NCBI GenBank assembly: GCA_907163375.1
Contig: CAJQUW010014423.1
Coordinates: forward strand, 299,897-363,896
Length of the DNA: 64,000 bases
Origin: Prostheceraeus crozeri
Taxonomy: Eukaryota > Platyhelminthes > Polycladida > Euryleptidae
Reading direction: 5' to 3'
Shown here: piece after piece, positions 35,538-44,185 of the stretch
How the letters are laid out: each line of letters starts with the position of its first letter
Numbering within the stretch: position 1 is the first letter of the stretch
Notes under the pieces: generated by a model
What the model was told of the DNA's origin: nothing
The model's database searches: none
What the model saw: only the letters and a program-made list of their open reading frames with translations
Translations under genes and position numbers: made by a program

Positions 35538-36230
35538 ATGAGTTCTTATTCTCGCATGATTGTTATTCCTCAGAATGAATATGTACAATTGACTGCCATG
35601 CAGCAAGTAAAGCAACCTCTTGCAAATCAAATGTATAGGAAAGAAATAGATTATCAGCAAAATGTTCACATCAAAGATCCACATCGTGCTGTATTATTAC
35701 AATCGGAAACTGTTGAACAATTGAAAAACTTGAAGAATAAGATGCGTGACTCTGTATCGACTGCTACACCTTTAGCATCTCGCGCACATGCCATATCTCT
35801 TTTCAACAGTATTGAACCCCATCTCAATGTAAATGATAGAGGAGAAATCATTACAGATGAAAATAAAGTGATTGATGCTTCACATTATGAAGACTTGATT
35901 CAGTATGCGACACGTAGAAAGCGCCGTCAGGGCTATGTTCCACCTGGTTGGTCATACTTTCTTAAACTATTGAAAAAGCATAATGTGCCAAAATTTGCTT
36001 TGAATAATGAGACATTGAAAGAACTTGATTCAACAGTGGATACTACTCCAATGCTTCAGACGATGAAAATGCCAACAAATTGGTTTAAGACGTCACCTGC
36101 TACATCCCCTCCCACACTCACTAAGCAAACAAGAGAAAGAACTCGACGTAGATCTACATCACCACTAAAACTAGTAAAAGGAAAACGTAAAACAGCTCCT
36201 CCCAGGAAATACATGTTCTCAGACTATTAA
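35538..36230 (+). CDS. Conserved Polinton protein of unknown function
   Basis: The protein has 230 residues. It starts MSSYSRMIVIPQNEYVQL, has a charged helical N-terminal half and a central block DLIQYATRRKRRQGYVPPGW. Its C-terminal third is Pro/Thr/Ser/Arg-rich and very basic. A protein with the same layout (an N-terminal IP-x-EY phrase, then a YA-R-RR-PPGW-like block) is found beside the ATPase in other invertebrate Polintons as I recall them. The role is unestablished. It starts five bases after the ATPase stop and ends one base before the next ATG, so it is clearly in series with both. Confidence 0.6.
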   Translation: MSSYSRMIVIPQNEYVQLTAMQQVKQPLANQMYRKEIDYQQNVHIKDPHRAVLLQSETVEQLKNLKNKMRDSVSTATPLASRAHAISLFNSIEPHLNVNDRGEIITDENKVIDASHYEDLIQYATRRKRRQGYVPPGWSYFLKLLKKHNVPKFALNNETLKELDSTVDTTPMLQTMKMPTNWFKTSPATSPPTLTKQTRERTRRRSTSPLKLVKGKRKTAPPRKYMFSDY

Positions 36231-36231
36231 T

Positions 36232-36447
36232 ATGAAGCAGATGTGTTGCTTGCCATGTAATGAGCCGCCAGAGGTGAATGTCGTTGTCACTTGCACTTGC
36301 TGCGCCAGCTCTCACAATGAAACCCCTAAGCAATGTGAACACGATCGCAAAACCGCTAAAGCTAAATGCTGCAGTTGTTGTAAATGTAGAAAGGCAAGAA
36401 AACAAAAAGATGAGAAGGAGAAAAAAGAGTCAGTCGTCATCGACTGA
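36232..36447 (+). CDS. Cysteine-rich mini-protein overlapping integrase frame
   Basis: This 71-residue frame starts one base after the preceding stop, with an ATG (MKQMCCLPCNEPP). It contains 12 cysteines in clusters (CCLPC, CTCC, CCSCCKC) and ends in a Lys/Glu-rich tail. It overlaps the first 38 bases of the integrase frame in a different phase. Its tight spacing after the previous gene is what makes it more than a shadow. Small cysteine-clustered proteins occur near this position in some Polinton-like viruses, with unknown role. Zinc binding or membrane association through palmitoylated cysteines is possible. Confidence 0.5.
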   Translation: MKQMCCLPCNEPPEVNVVVTCTCCASSHNETPKQCEHDRKTAKAKCCSCCKCRKARKQKDEKEKKESVVID

Positions 36448-37498
36448 ACGTTTGAAGTCAATCTATTATGATGTAAAACATCCGGCAGGATTTGCATCTA
36501 TCAAGAAATTATCAAAAGCGAGTGGTCTTCCACAATCACAAGTGAAACGATGGTTAAAGGGTCAGGCTACCTATACACTCCACAAACAAGCGAAAAAGAA
36601 GTACCGCATCCGCCATTATATTGTTCATGACATCGATGAACAGTGGCAAGCAGATTTGTGTGATGTTGCCTCCATTTCAAAACATAACTCGGGCAATAAT
36701 TTTATTTTAACCGTCATTGATATTTTCTCGCGTTATGCGTGGGCTCAACCTTTAAAAACTAAAGAAGGGAAAGGAGTAGCAAAAGCATTCCAAACAATTT
36801 TTCGAGAAGGTCGCATTCCAAAAAGAATTCAGAGTGATCAAGGAAAAGAGTTTGAAAATCAGCATGTGAGAAGATTATTTGAGAGGCATGACATTGAGTT
36901 GTTTAGTGTAAAGAGTGCTTATAAAGCTGCACTCGTTGAACGTTTTAATCGCACATTAAAAAATCGCTTGTGGCGACATTTTACTGCCAACTTGACACAA
37001 AATTGGACAAAGGTTCTACAAGATACACTCCATGCCTACAATCACTCTATCCATCGTTCTATTGGACTCAGACCAGTAGATGTAAATGCTGACAATGTAG
37101 ATAAAGTGCGCGAATCATTCCAACGTAAACGCACTCATGTGAAAAGTGATGTGAAAATTGGTGATAAAGTTCGTATCTCAAAAGTGAAGAGTGTTTTTGC
37201 CAAAAGGTACCTTCCGAATTGGACAGAGGAGGTATTTACAGTATCAAGGATTAATCAAAAAGACTCTCCGACCACCTACAAGTTGAAAGATTACGATAAT
37301 GAAGAAATTGAGGGTAGCTTTTACCGCGATGAGATTGAGGTAGTCACTGAAAGCGAAACATATTTGGTAGAGAAAATCATTCGATGTAAAAAACGGCAAG
37401 GTGAAGAATGGTGTCTTGTTAAATGGACTGGTTATCCTTCAAGTATGAACTCTTGGATGCGTCGTGCCGACATCTTTCATCTAAGTGATCGACAGTGA
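36410..37498 (+). CDS. Retroviral-type integrase with chromodomain (Polinton)
   Basis: An N-terminal helix-turn-helix-like part (SIKKLSKASGLPQSQVKRWL) is followed by the RNase H-fold core. Its catalytic acids are QADLCDV, QSDQGKEF and VERFNRTLKN, giving the DD-x33-E spacing. A DNA-binding part (IGDKVRI) and a C-terminal chromodomain (YLVEKIIRCKK then EEWCLVKWTGYP) follow. The enzyme joins the element ends into 6-bp staggered target cuts, which agrees with the duplication seen here. The chromodomain presumably steers it to marked chromatin. I take the ATG at 36,410. The frame is open from 36,278, but that part overlaps the Cys-rich gene and shows no integrase similarity. Confidence 0.93.
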   Translation: MRRRKKSQSSSTERLKSIYYDVKHPAGFASIKKLSKASGLPQSQVKRWLKGQATYTLHKQAKKKYRIRHYIVHDIDEQWQADLCDVASISKHNSGNNFILTVIDIFSRYAWAQPLKTKEGKGVAKAFQTIFREGRIPKRIQSDQGKEFENQHVRRLFERHDIELFSVKSAYKAALVERFNRTLKNRLWRHFTANLTQNWTKVLQDTLHAYNHSIHRSIGLRPVDVNADNVDKVRESFQRKRTHVKSDVKIGDKVRISKVKSVFAKRYLPNWTEEVFTVSRINQKDSPTTYKLKDYDNEEIEGSFYRDEIEVVTESETYLVEKIIRCKKRQGEEWCLVKWTGYPSSMNSWMRRADIFHLSDRQ

Positions 37499-37539
37499 TT
37501 CATGCAAAGTTGTAACTAACAATGTTTAGGGTTTGAGCT

Positions 37540-37995
37540 ATGAATCCAACTGCCTCATTTTATTCACGACCCTCCTATGTAAGTGGTGGAGGACAAATTT
37601 ACATCGGCGCTCGCCGCCAACGTGGAGGTAGCATACTTGGTGCACTGAAATCTGTTGTAGCACCTCTAATACCCAATGTCCGTAGATCTTTAAAACGAAA
37701 TGTTTTAAGTAATGCCGTTGGCTTTGCTGGTGATGTTGCTAGTGATCTTTCCAGAGGTAGAAGTTTTAAGAGCAGTTTGTTGAATCGTGGGAAGGAACGC
37801 GGTTTAAAAACATTGAAGCAGACCTTTGCTGGTGTTACTCAAGGAAAGAAATCACCTAAACGAATGAAAAAAGGAAGGAGGAAACATCGCGGAGCTGGTA
37901 AGGTGCGATCTTCAGTCAAAAGGCATTCACGCAAACGTCGCACAGGCTCTAATCATTCATCAGGCGCTAAACGACCACGCTGCCATAACTTATAA
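37540..37995 (+). CDS. Basic minor capsid/core protein (Polinton)
   Basis: This 151-residue protein has a Gly-rich N-terminus (YVSGGGQIYIGARRQRGG), a short hydrophobic helix (ILGALKSVVAPLIPNV) and a long Arg/Lys/Ser-rich C-terminal half. The layout matches the pVI/pVII-like small basic particle proteins that Polintons encode just ahead of the major capsid gene. The inferred role is binding packaged DNA or the inner capsid face. It follows the integrase and directly precedes the capsid gene. Confidence 0.6.
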   Translation: MNPTASFYSRPSYVSGGGQIYIGARRQRGGSILGALKSVVAPLIPNVRRSLKRNVLSNAVGFAGDVASDLSRGRSFKSSLLNRGKERGLKTLKQTFAGVTQGKKSPKRMKKGRRKHRGAGKVRSSVKRHSRKRRTGSNHSSGAKRPRCHNL

Positions 37996-38020
37996 TTATG
38001 GAGTGTAAAACTTCCGGGTT

Positions 38021-39272
38021 TTGTTTGATCAACAAGCCATACAGACAGATATTCTTAGTTCAAGTATTGTAGATTATCATCCTCGAACAGCTGAGAATGC
38101 TGGCCCCATTGAATTTGTTATTCCTGGTGGTAGTGATGAGTACATAGATTTGAGTTATGCGATGCTTGATTTGAGGTTTAGAATTCAGCAAGCAGATGGA
38201 ACTGCTATTGACGATGCACATAAAGTTGGACTGAACAATTTACCATTGACTACATTACTTCGCGATGTTTCTCTAACGATTGGAGAGCAGCAGGTGGAAG
38301 GTGATCAAAGCGATTATCCCTATTAATCATATTTCAATCATGTATCACAGTTTCATCCAGCAGCACAAAAAAAGTCATATGGAAGCCATGGGATGGTACA
38401 GAGATGAAGCAGGAAAATTTGATGTTGAAACAAACAGTGGCTTTGTAAAGCGATCTGCTATGATTAAAGATAGTAGAGTATGTCAGCTATATGGTCCGCT
38501 GAATTTAGACTTCTTTAGACAGTCAAAGTTTTTACTCTGTAATACCAGCATGCGACTCAAGCTGACATTAAATAAGCCTGAATTTGCGCTGAATGCATTT
38601 GCTAAAGTTGACAATTTTAGAATTCTTGTGGAAGATATTGCACTTTACATTCGTCGAGTAGTACCGAATCCAAGTGTCATTAGAGGGCATGCTGAAGGTC
38701 TTAACCGCCAAAATGCCATTTACCCCGTTCAGCATACAAAGCTTCTCACCTTTACAATTCCGAAAGATCAAAAGAGTTTCATGAAAGATGGCCTCTTTCC
38801 ATCGGAAGCACCGAAGCTCCTCATGGTGGCAATGGTTAAAAATGATGCATTTAATGGTAATATAAAGAAGAATCCTTTCAATTTTAAACACAATCAGTTA
38901 AGTAAAATTGCTTTACGTGTAAATGGTGTGACTCATCCTGGTCCACCCTACAAACCAGATTTTGCTTTGGATCAATTTATAAGCAGTTATGTTGATTTTA
39001 TGGATGTCTTTGGCTTTTACAATACGGATGACACCAACGGACTGACTATGAAAGAGTTTAAGAGTGGATATACTATTTATGCGTTTGATTTGAATGCTGA
39101 CAGCGATATTAGTGCACCCTATCGTCAAGCGAACGTGCCTCATAATATTCGTTTGGATTTGACGTTCAAAAGAACACTACCTGAGACGATCAATGTATTA
39201 ATTTATGCAGTCTTCGATTCAAATATTGAAATTACAAAGTATCGTGACGTGATTCTTCAGTATAATCGTTAA
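38021..39272 (+). pseudogene. Major capsid protein, double jelly-roll (Polinton, broken)
   Basis: Recognisable parts are the N-terminal jelly-roll with PLTTLLRDVSLTIG, then YGPLNLDFFRQSKFLL, and a C-terminal jelly-roll ending RTLPETINVLIYAVFDSNIE. The order and length (about 415 residues of homology) fit the Polinton and adintovirus major capsid protein, related to those of virophages and adenoviruses. It lies between the basic capsid protein and the protease, the usual late-gene order. The copy is broken. Confidence 0.85.
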
Positions 39273-39735
39273 TGAGTTGGTTGACTGCTGACGATATTCA
39301 AACTAAAGTGCATGCAGCGTAATGCAGACGAAGCGACGTTGAAAGCTTTCGATAATGTCTATTCACGCGATACCTTACCACCTGCTGTAAATCACTATCC
39401 CATCTTTATTGTGCTAAACACTCATCCGCAGAATTTAGGCGGTGAGCATTGGAAAGCGATCTTTATTGGAGAAGACCGACGTGGTGAACTATTTGACTCT
39501 CTTGCTCAACCTCCAAATATACCAACACAGCAGTGGTTGAGAAAATACGCGTCAATATGAGCAAAATGAACGCATACTACAACATCCACTTTCATCAACG
39601 TGTGGTGCTTTTGTACTGTACTTCATCTTAAAACGTTTACATGTATCTCGATTTGTATCTGTTATTCAAAACTTTTCATGTAATCCATCCTCTAATGAAA
39701 AAATGATTTGTAAGTTCTATCATGATTTGAAATAA
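39271..39735 (+). pseudogene. Adenain-type cysteine protease region (Polinton, broken)
   Basis: Residues of the catalytic triad can be seen in order: GGEHWKAIFI (His), ELFDSLAQPP (Asp) and, further on, STCGAF (Cys). This is the C48/C5 (Ulp1/adenain) fold used by Polintons and adenoviruses to mature capsid precursors. It follows the major capsid region, as in relatives. The copy is broken. A polyadenylation-like AATAAA occurs just after it, near 39,731. Confidence 0.75.
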
Positions 39736-39768
39736 AAACATCCATCATGTTGGAATCATCATTGTTTT

Positions 39769-40314
39769 TTATTTTACAATCCGCTGGGTACGTACATACT
39801 CGATGAGATAGTCTAGGATCACATTTGCTTGTACGTGAGATTTTAGTCCAGTAATGATCACTTTACTATTATGAAAGATTGCCACATGCACAGGTAACCA
39901 ACAACTAATGAGAGCTGCAGGAAAAAGTTCGGGTTCATAACACAAATTGTAACTGCTGGTACGAATCTTCAAAAATGATACACTTTCACTCAATTGAGTA
40001 GAGATCACCATATTGTCCACAGTCAGATTCGACATCACACACCTCTCCCTCTTCCATATCCGACGTAGTAGTCTCTGTAGTTCTAAGCGCATTGACTGCG
40101 CCGATGAATGAGAAAGGGCGCCGAGAATCTGTACAGTCCCATTTGGGAAGAGTTGAAGATTCCGTGAATTGTTCATCTTCACCACTAACATTTGAGGTCG
40201 GCCCGGGTAATACTTGCTGTTTGGAAAGTGTTGGTGTAATGTTGTGAGATCGATTTTGGTGTAGAGTCTGAAGCGACGGAGAATGTTGACGATGGTGTAG
40301 CGATGGCGCTTCAT
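39769..40314 (-). CDS. TATA-binding-protein-like protein (Polinton)
   Basis: From the ATG at 40,314 the protein has 181 residues, the length of a TBP core domain, and it shows two repeats. Repeat 1 has LYTKIDLTTL, then LQLFPNGTVQILGALS (compare the TBP phrase LIFSSGKMVCTGAKS). Repeat 2 has LTVDNMVISTQL, then CYEPELFPAALI and VAIFHNSKVIITGLKS (compare SYEPELFPGLI and LLIFVSGKVVLTGAKV in TBP). Several Phe positions that TBP uses to bend DNA appear kept. The frame is open further upstream, but similarity begins only after this ATG, and a TATA box lies 37 bp ahead. The inferred role is to bind TATA promoters of the element's own genes. It sits downstream of two PC4-like genes. Confidence 0.78.
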   Translation of the reverse strand: MKRHRYTIVNILRRFRLYTKIDLTTLHQHFPNSKYYPGRPQMLVVKMNNSRNLQLFPNGTVQILGALSHSSAQSMRLELQRLLRRIWKRERCVMSNLTVDNMVISTQLSESVSFLKIRTSSYNLCYEPELFPAALISCWLPVHVAIFHNSKVIITGLKSHVQANVILDYLIEYVRTQRIVK

Positions 40315-40636
40315 GATGAAAAAATGAGTAAATTGAGCGATGTACCTTCCTTTTATACTTTTCCCAACTACCTTGATGAAATGTGAAGTTAGTATGAAGT
40401 TGGGAATGATAGAGTTGAATTCGCCGTTTGTTGACGCGCAGCCAGATGCGATTTCCAATACGTGAATGTCTTTTCATATAGAAGTATTTCAAATCCTTCA
40501 TGATATAATGTAGAAATTGAAAATGACGATAAGATAAAGCAAACTCTCTTCTCAAATTTCCAGTTGAATCTTTGAAATAGACGTTTCGATCATGATCCGT
40601 TTCAATACGTTGTAGGGAATCTAATTTCCAACTCAT
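39986..40636 (-). CDS. PC4-like protein, copy 2 (Polinton)
   Basis: The first roughly 100 residues (MSWKLDSLQRIETDHD...) align end to end with the protein encoded at 40,749-41,015: WxLDSLQ, GNV/RNVYFK, a RREFALSYRHFQFLHYIM helix block and a final IQLY-x-S part. The pattern of strand, GN-V-FK, then -G-LTxxQF--L---M- helix is that of the PC4/p15 single-strand DNA-binding fold. The rest of the 216-residue frame (residues about 108-216) overlaps the TBP-like gene in another phase and is probably only an open shadow. It is a tandem duplicate; even the sequences around the TATA-like boxes match (TACATCGCTC in both). PC4 proteins melt and bind promoter DNA as co-activators. Confidence 0.5.
   Translation of the reverse strand: MSWKLDSLQRIETDHDRNVYFKDSTGNLRREFALSYRHFQFLHYIMKDLKYFYMKRHSRIGNRIWLRVNKRRIQLYHSQLHTNFTFHQGSWEKYKRKVHRSIYSFFHHEAPSLHHRQHSPSLQTLHQNRSHNITPTLSKQQVLPGPTSNVSGEDEQFTESSTLPKWDCTDSRRPFSFIGAVNALRTTETTTSDMEEGEVCDVESDCGQYGDLYSIE
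40351..40357 (-). promoter_or_regulatory. TATA box of the TBP-like gene
   Basis: TATAAAA on the minus strand, inside GTATAAAAGG, stands 37 bp ahead of the ATG at 40,314. The same neighbourhood recurs (with TATAGAA) upstream of the other PC4-like gene end at about 40,728-40,734. Confidence 0.6.
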
Positions 40637-40748
40637 GGTGCGTGGTAGTCATGTCTGATTAAGATTTGCATAGTAGGGCGATAAACTCACGACGAATAAA
40701 TGTCATGATGGAGCGATGTATGTATCTTCTATACTTCTCCCAATTGTA

Positions 40749-41015
40749 TTAGCGAAATGAGAAACAGTTTGCGGAATGAGAATCGCAGATTTGAATTTCA
40801 TTTCTGTAATGTTGAAGCCAAACTTGATCACCCAAGGAGATGAATCTTAATGTTTCAAAATATTCCAAATCCCTCATGATATCATTGAGGTTGACAAATT
40901 GTCGCCATGTTAATGTAATACCTCTTGATGTATGACCATGAGAATTTTTGAAATGTACGTTTCCATTTCGATCAACTCTGATATATTGTAGAGAGTCCAA
41001 AATCCAAGTCTTCAT
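40749..41015 (-). CDS. PC4-like protein, copy 1 (Polinton)
   Basis: This 88-residue protein starts MKTWILDSLQYIRVDRNGNV. I chose the ATG at 41,015 because it aligns with the start of copy 2; the frame is open to 41,027 without another ATG. After GNVHFKNSHG comes SRGITLTWRQFVNLNDIM, which recalls the PC4 phrase KGISLNPEQWSQLKEQI, and then a second strand-rich half (LGDQVWLQHY). Fold by PC4 analogy is an inference. It is divergent from the penton-like gene, with only about 35 bp between the two start codons, so they must share a promoter. Confidence 0.5.
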   Translation of the reverse strand: MKTWILDSLQYIRVDRNGNVHFKNSHGHTSRGITLTWRQFVNLNDIMRDLEYFETLRFISLGDQVWLQHYRNEIQICDSHSANCFSFR

Positions 41016-41043
41016 GATGTTATGCAAAGTCGCAGATCAGCAA

Positions 41044-41050
41044 TATAAAA
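41044..41050 (+). promoter_or_regulatory. TATAAAA abutting the ATG of the penton-like gene
   Basis: TATAAAA runs straight into the ATG at 41,051. This is too close for an ordinary TATA promoter and resembles the late promoter arrangement of large DNA viruses (TAAATG). Function is not shown. Confidence 0.35.
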
Positions 41051-42448
41051 ATGTCGTTTTATCATATTTTGCTTAGCAATGCGGCCGCAAATAGATTTGC
41101 TAGTAATCGAGCCGCACTCTTTTCTACTCCCATTGATCATACACAACAGCTAAATGGAAAGTGGGAAGTGGGTGTCACTCAACTTGTTCACAGTAACTGT
41201 GTCTATACTTTTGATTATGAGGTGATGACTATTAATATGAGACGCACAGCTGCTTACCAATGTGAAAAGGGCTGCCGAGTATACATTCCACAATGGTCGA
41301 AGAAAGATCTTCTATCACGTCAGAAATTCGTTTATAATTTCCTGAATAAAGCGTGTAAACATATTGTCCAATTTACTCCGCACAATGATGATCATAATTA
41401 TGTACATCATGTAGTTGAGAAAGATTGGATTGTTGGTTTAAGTCCAAGTTTAAGAAATGATTTAGGTTACCTCGCTAGCGCCTTAACAAGCTATGATAAT
41501 TATAACGTTAATTACCACCCAAGTGGTCATAAAGAGTTAATATATCGAGAGGAAGCTTATTATGTAGATCTTATTCCAAGAAATGAGAAGACGTTGGTGA
41601 AGAAGATTGTGATTAAGCCAAGAAAGACAAACATGACTCCTGAAACATTATTGAAGAAATTTAATTATCTCCTTCGAGTTGATGGTAAACAATTGGCAAC
41701 ATTGACTTATATCAAATCATCTAATCATATTGCAATAAGCAAATTAAATGATGATGATCTAGTATTAGTTTGTTCAAAAGATTTTCATCAGTTCTTACGA
41801 CATCATTCTGCAGCTGTTCATGGAAAATTTGATATGCAACATATACCATGTGAAAGGTCAAATCAATTTGATACAGAATGGACCGTATCTTTATACAGAA
41901 AGTGTGTAGAGCCTTTCGGTGGTATCTTACATGAAACAAGAGTGTTGATGCCTCGCATTATTACTTCGGTTAAATTGGTTGTAGATTATTTAAATGAAGT
42001 GATTAATGAGCAACATATTTTATTTTCTGAAAAAGAAGGTGTTTTGTCTCTCACTATAAGTGGAAAAGGTATTGAACTAATTATGGATAAAACTCTAATG
42101 GACATTTTGGGTTTTGATCAAAATATCTTTAAAAGTGGTACTGTAACCAAAGCTAGCGCAGACATGTCGCTATCGCGTCGTATTAACTATTTTCAGATAT
42201 ATTCCAATATTGGTGAAGATGTACGTGTGGGAGATGTTAAAGCTCCATTGCTAGCAATGATACCATACCAGCCAAAAAGCTGTAGTATTTTATCTGAGCA
42301 TACTTTCAAGAAAGTGCATTATACAAAGCTGAAATCAAACTACATCCCACAAATTGATGTTGCCATTTATGATGATGCTGGTGCGTTGATTCCTTTTCAT
42401 GAAGATGCTGTGACAAGTATCACACTCCATTTCCGAATGAAGAGTTAA
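41051..42448 (+). CDS. Penton-like/minor virion protein 1 (Polinton)
   Basis: This is an uninterrupted 465-residue protein. The start MSFYHILLSNAAANRF leads to LNGKWEVGVTQLVHS, and the end has LLAMIPYQPKS then IDVAIYDDAGALIPF and VTSITLHFR. Proteins with this frame (an N-terminal SN-S/A--F then L-G-WEVG-, a C-terminal VTLHFR) are common in invertebrate Polintons and are usually of unknown function. From length, beta-rich character and place beside capsid genes I infer a penton or spike-type virion protein. Its N-terminal phrase recurs in the next gene. Confidence 0.55.
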   Translation: MSFYHILLSNAAANRFASNRAALFSTPIDHTQQLNGKWEVGVTQLVHSNCVYTFDYEVMTINMRRTAAYQCEKGCRVYIPQWSKKDLLSRQKFVYNFLNKACKHIVQFTPHNDDHNYVHHVVEKDWIVGLSPSLRNDLGYLASALTSYDNYNVNYHPSGHKELIYREEAYYVDLIPRNEKTLVKKIVIKPRKTNMTPETLLKKFNYLLRVDGKQLATLTYIKSSNHIAISKLNDDDLVLVCSKDFHQFLRHHSAAVHGKFDMQHIPCERSNQFDTEWTVSLYRKCVEPFGGILHETRVLMPRIITSVKLVVDYLNEVINEQHILFSEKEGVLSLTISGKGIELIMDKTLMDILGFDQNIFKSGTVTKASADMSLSRRINYFQIYSNIGEDVRVGDVKAPLLAMIPYQPKSCSILSEHTFKKVHYTKLKSNYIPQIDVAIYDDAGALIPFHEDAVTSITLHFRMKS

Positions 42449-42523
42449 TGCAAAAGTATGCTAATATATTTTTCCAATGTGAATAATATGTAAAGTGAAA
42501 ATAAGGACTCGTTTCTAATCTAC

Positions 42524-44007
42524 TTGCCCAGTAATGCTTCTATGAATAAATTTCCCAAAAATAAACCATCAGACTATCGAGTAGAATTAAATCTCCCACT
42601 ACATTTAGAAGGTGAATGGGAGGTTGGCGTTTCTAGTATTTGCTATGATAGCAATATTCAGAATGTGAATGATTTGGAAGAAATGATATTGACTCCTCGC
42701 ACCCATGATGGAATAACGATGAATAATGCATTCCAATTCCCATACAATTTAACATCAGATGGAAAGTGGAACTATGAATGGATTCAGATAAAATCAGATT
42801 ATTATGGTCCATTTGGGGATGAGAAAATTATTAAGGCATTCAATAGTGGTAATACTTCCATCATGAAGAATAAAAATCAGAAAGTTTATGAGTTTACTAT
42901 CTATCATTGGAGTGGGAGACAGTTCCTTCGCTTTCATTCTTTTACTAAAGGTCTTACACTGAGGTTGGATAATGAATTCTATCCACATCTTGGTTTTGGT
43001 CATGGACTACATCTAACGTCAATTGCTACTGCAAATGTTAAAAAAGTTTATTCAAATCGAATCACCAATTTCATTATAGATTTTAAATATTTGATGAAGA
43101 TGTTGTAGAATGCGAAGAACGCATCATTTTGAAAAAGCGTGGTGTTCAACCTTTATCACTTATTGAGTTAGTAAAACGATGGAATGAGACCGTGGGTAAG
43201 AAGTATGGAGAGAAAATTATGGCGGACAAAAATAAGTTGGTTATTCAGAAATATGATGACAAACTTACAGTTTATTTCTCTCCAACCTTGCGTCATTTTG
43301 TAAGACATTATACACCTATTATTGGAAGCGGTCTGGTGTATGCTTCTCATGAATATCAGACTAAAGCTGATTAAGTTAATTATGAATGGTGGGTGGACAT
43401 CTATGGTGATCGCATCAAGAAAATTTACCAGTCTTATGAAGAATCTAAAGTTGCTATCAATATAATGCCGCGTCTATATCATACAGTTGAAAGCTTCATT
43501 CATGTAGTAAATCCTTATATACAACAGAAGTTGAAGCATGTGATGAAAAGTAAATATGATGTAAAGACACACCACATTTCGTTTTCAATTGAAAATCAAC
43601 GCGTTGTTCTGAAACTGGGCGATGACATTCAATGTCAATTGAGTAAAAATTTGAAAAAACTCTTTGGTTTTTCAATGCTACATACTGTGTTTACTGCTGC
43701 GCATACGACTGGTATAGAAACACCAATGAAACTTGATAAACATGAACAGGACCTTTACATTCAAAGTGATTTGATTCTTCCTATTTCTGTTGGTGAGAAA
43801 AAAGAATACATTTTACGTGATTTCATTCATGATAAAGACGCTTCATATGGAATAGTCGAGAAGATGTTTGAATCTATTTTCTATCATCCAGTCGTCAAAC
43901 AAACTATACCCTCTATTGCTATCAAAATTACCAATGGTTTACAAGAGTGCATCCATGTGAAAGATACTAAATCCCTCGTAACTTTAGTGTTTCGGAAAAC
44001 AAAGTGA
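42524..44007 (+). pseudogene. Penton-like protein 2, paralogue (Polinton, broken)
   Basis: The start contains LPSNASMNKFPKNKP and LEGEWEVGVSSICYDS, clearly related to SNAAANRF and LNGKWEVGVTQL of the preceding gene. The region keeps similarity over about 1.4 kb, including a Leu/Gly-rich KLGDDIQCQLSKNLKKLFGF block. A tandem duplication of the penton-like gene is the simplest reading. The copy is broken. Confidence 0.6.
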
Positions 44008-44185
44008 AGTCATTGTGATATGTTTATTGAAATACAAATATGTGTATGAAAAAATCTTTTCACAGATATAGGGAAATGGGCTGACTGTAGGCATATATTC
44101 ACAAGGAAGAAACGATCTCATGCGATACATAAAACAACCATGTATATCTACAAAAAGCAACATCAAAATACCGAGTTAAAGTTGA

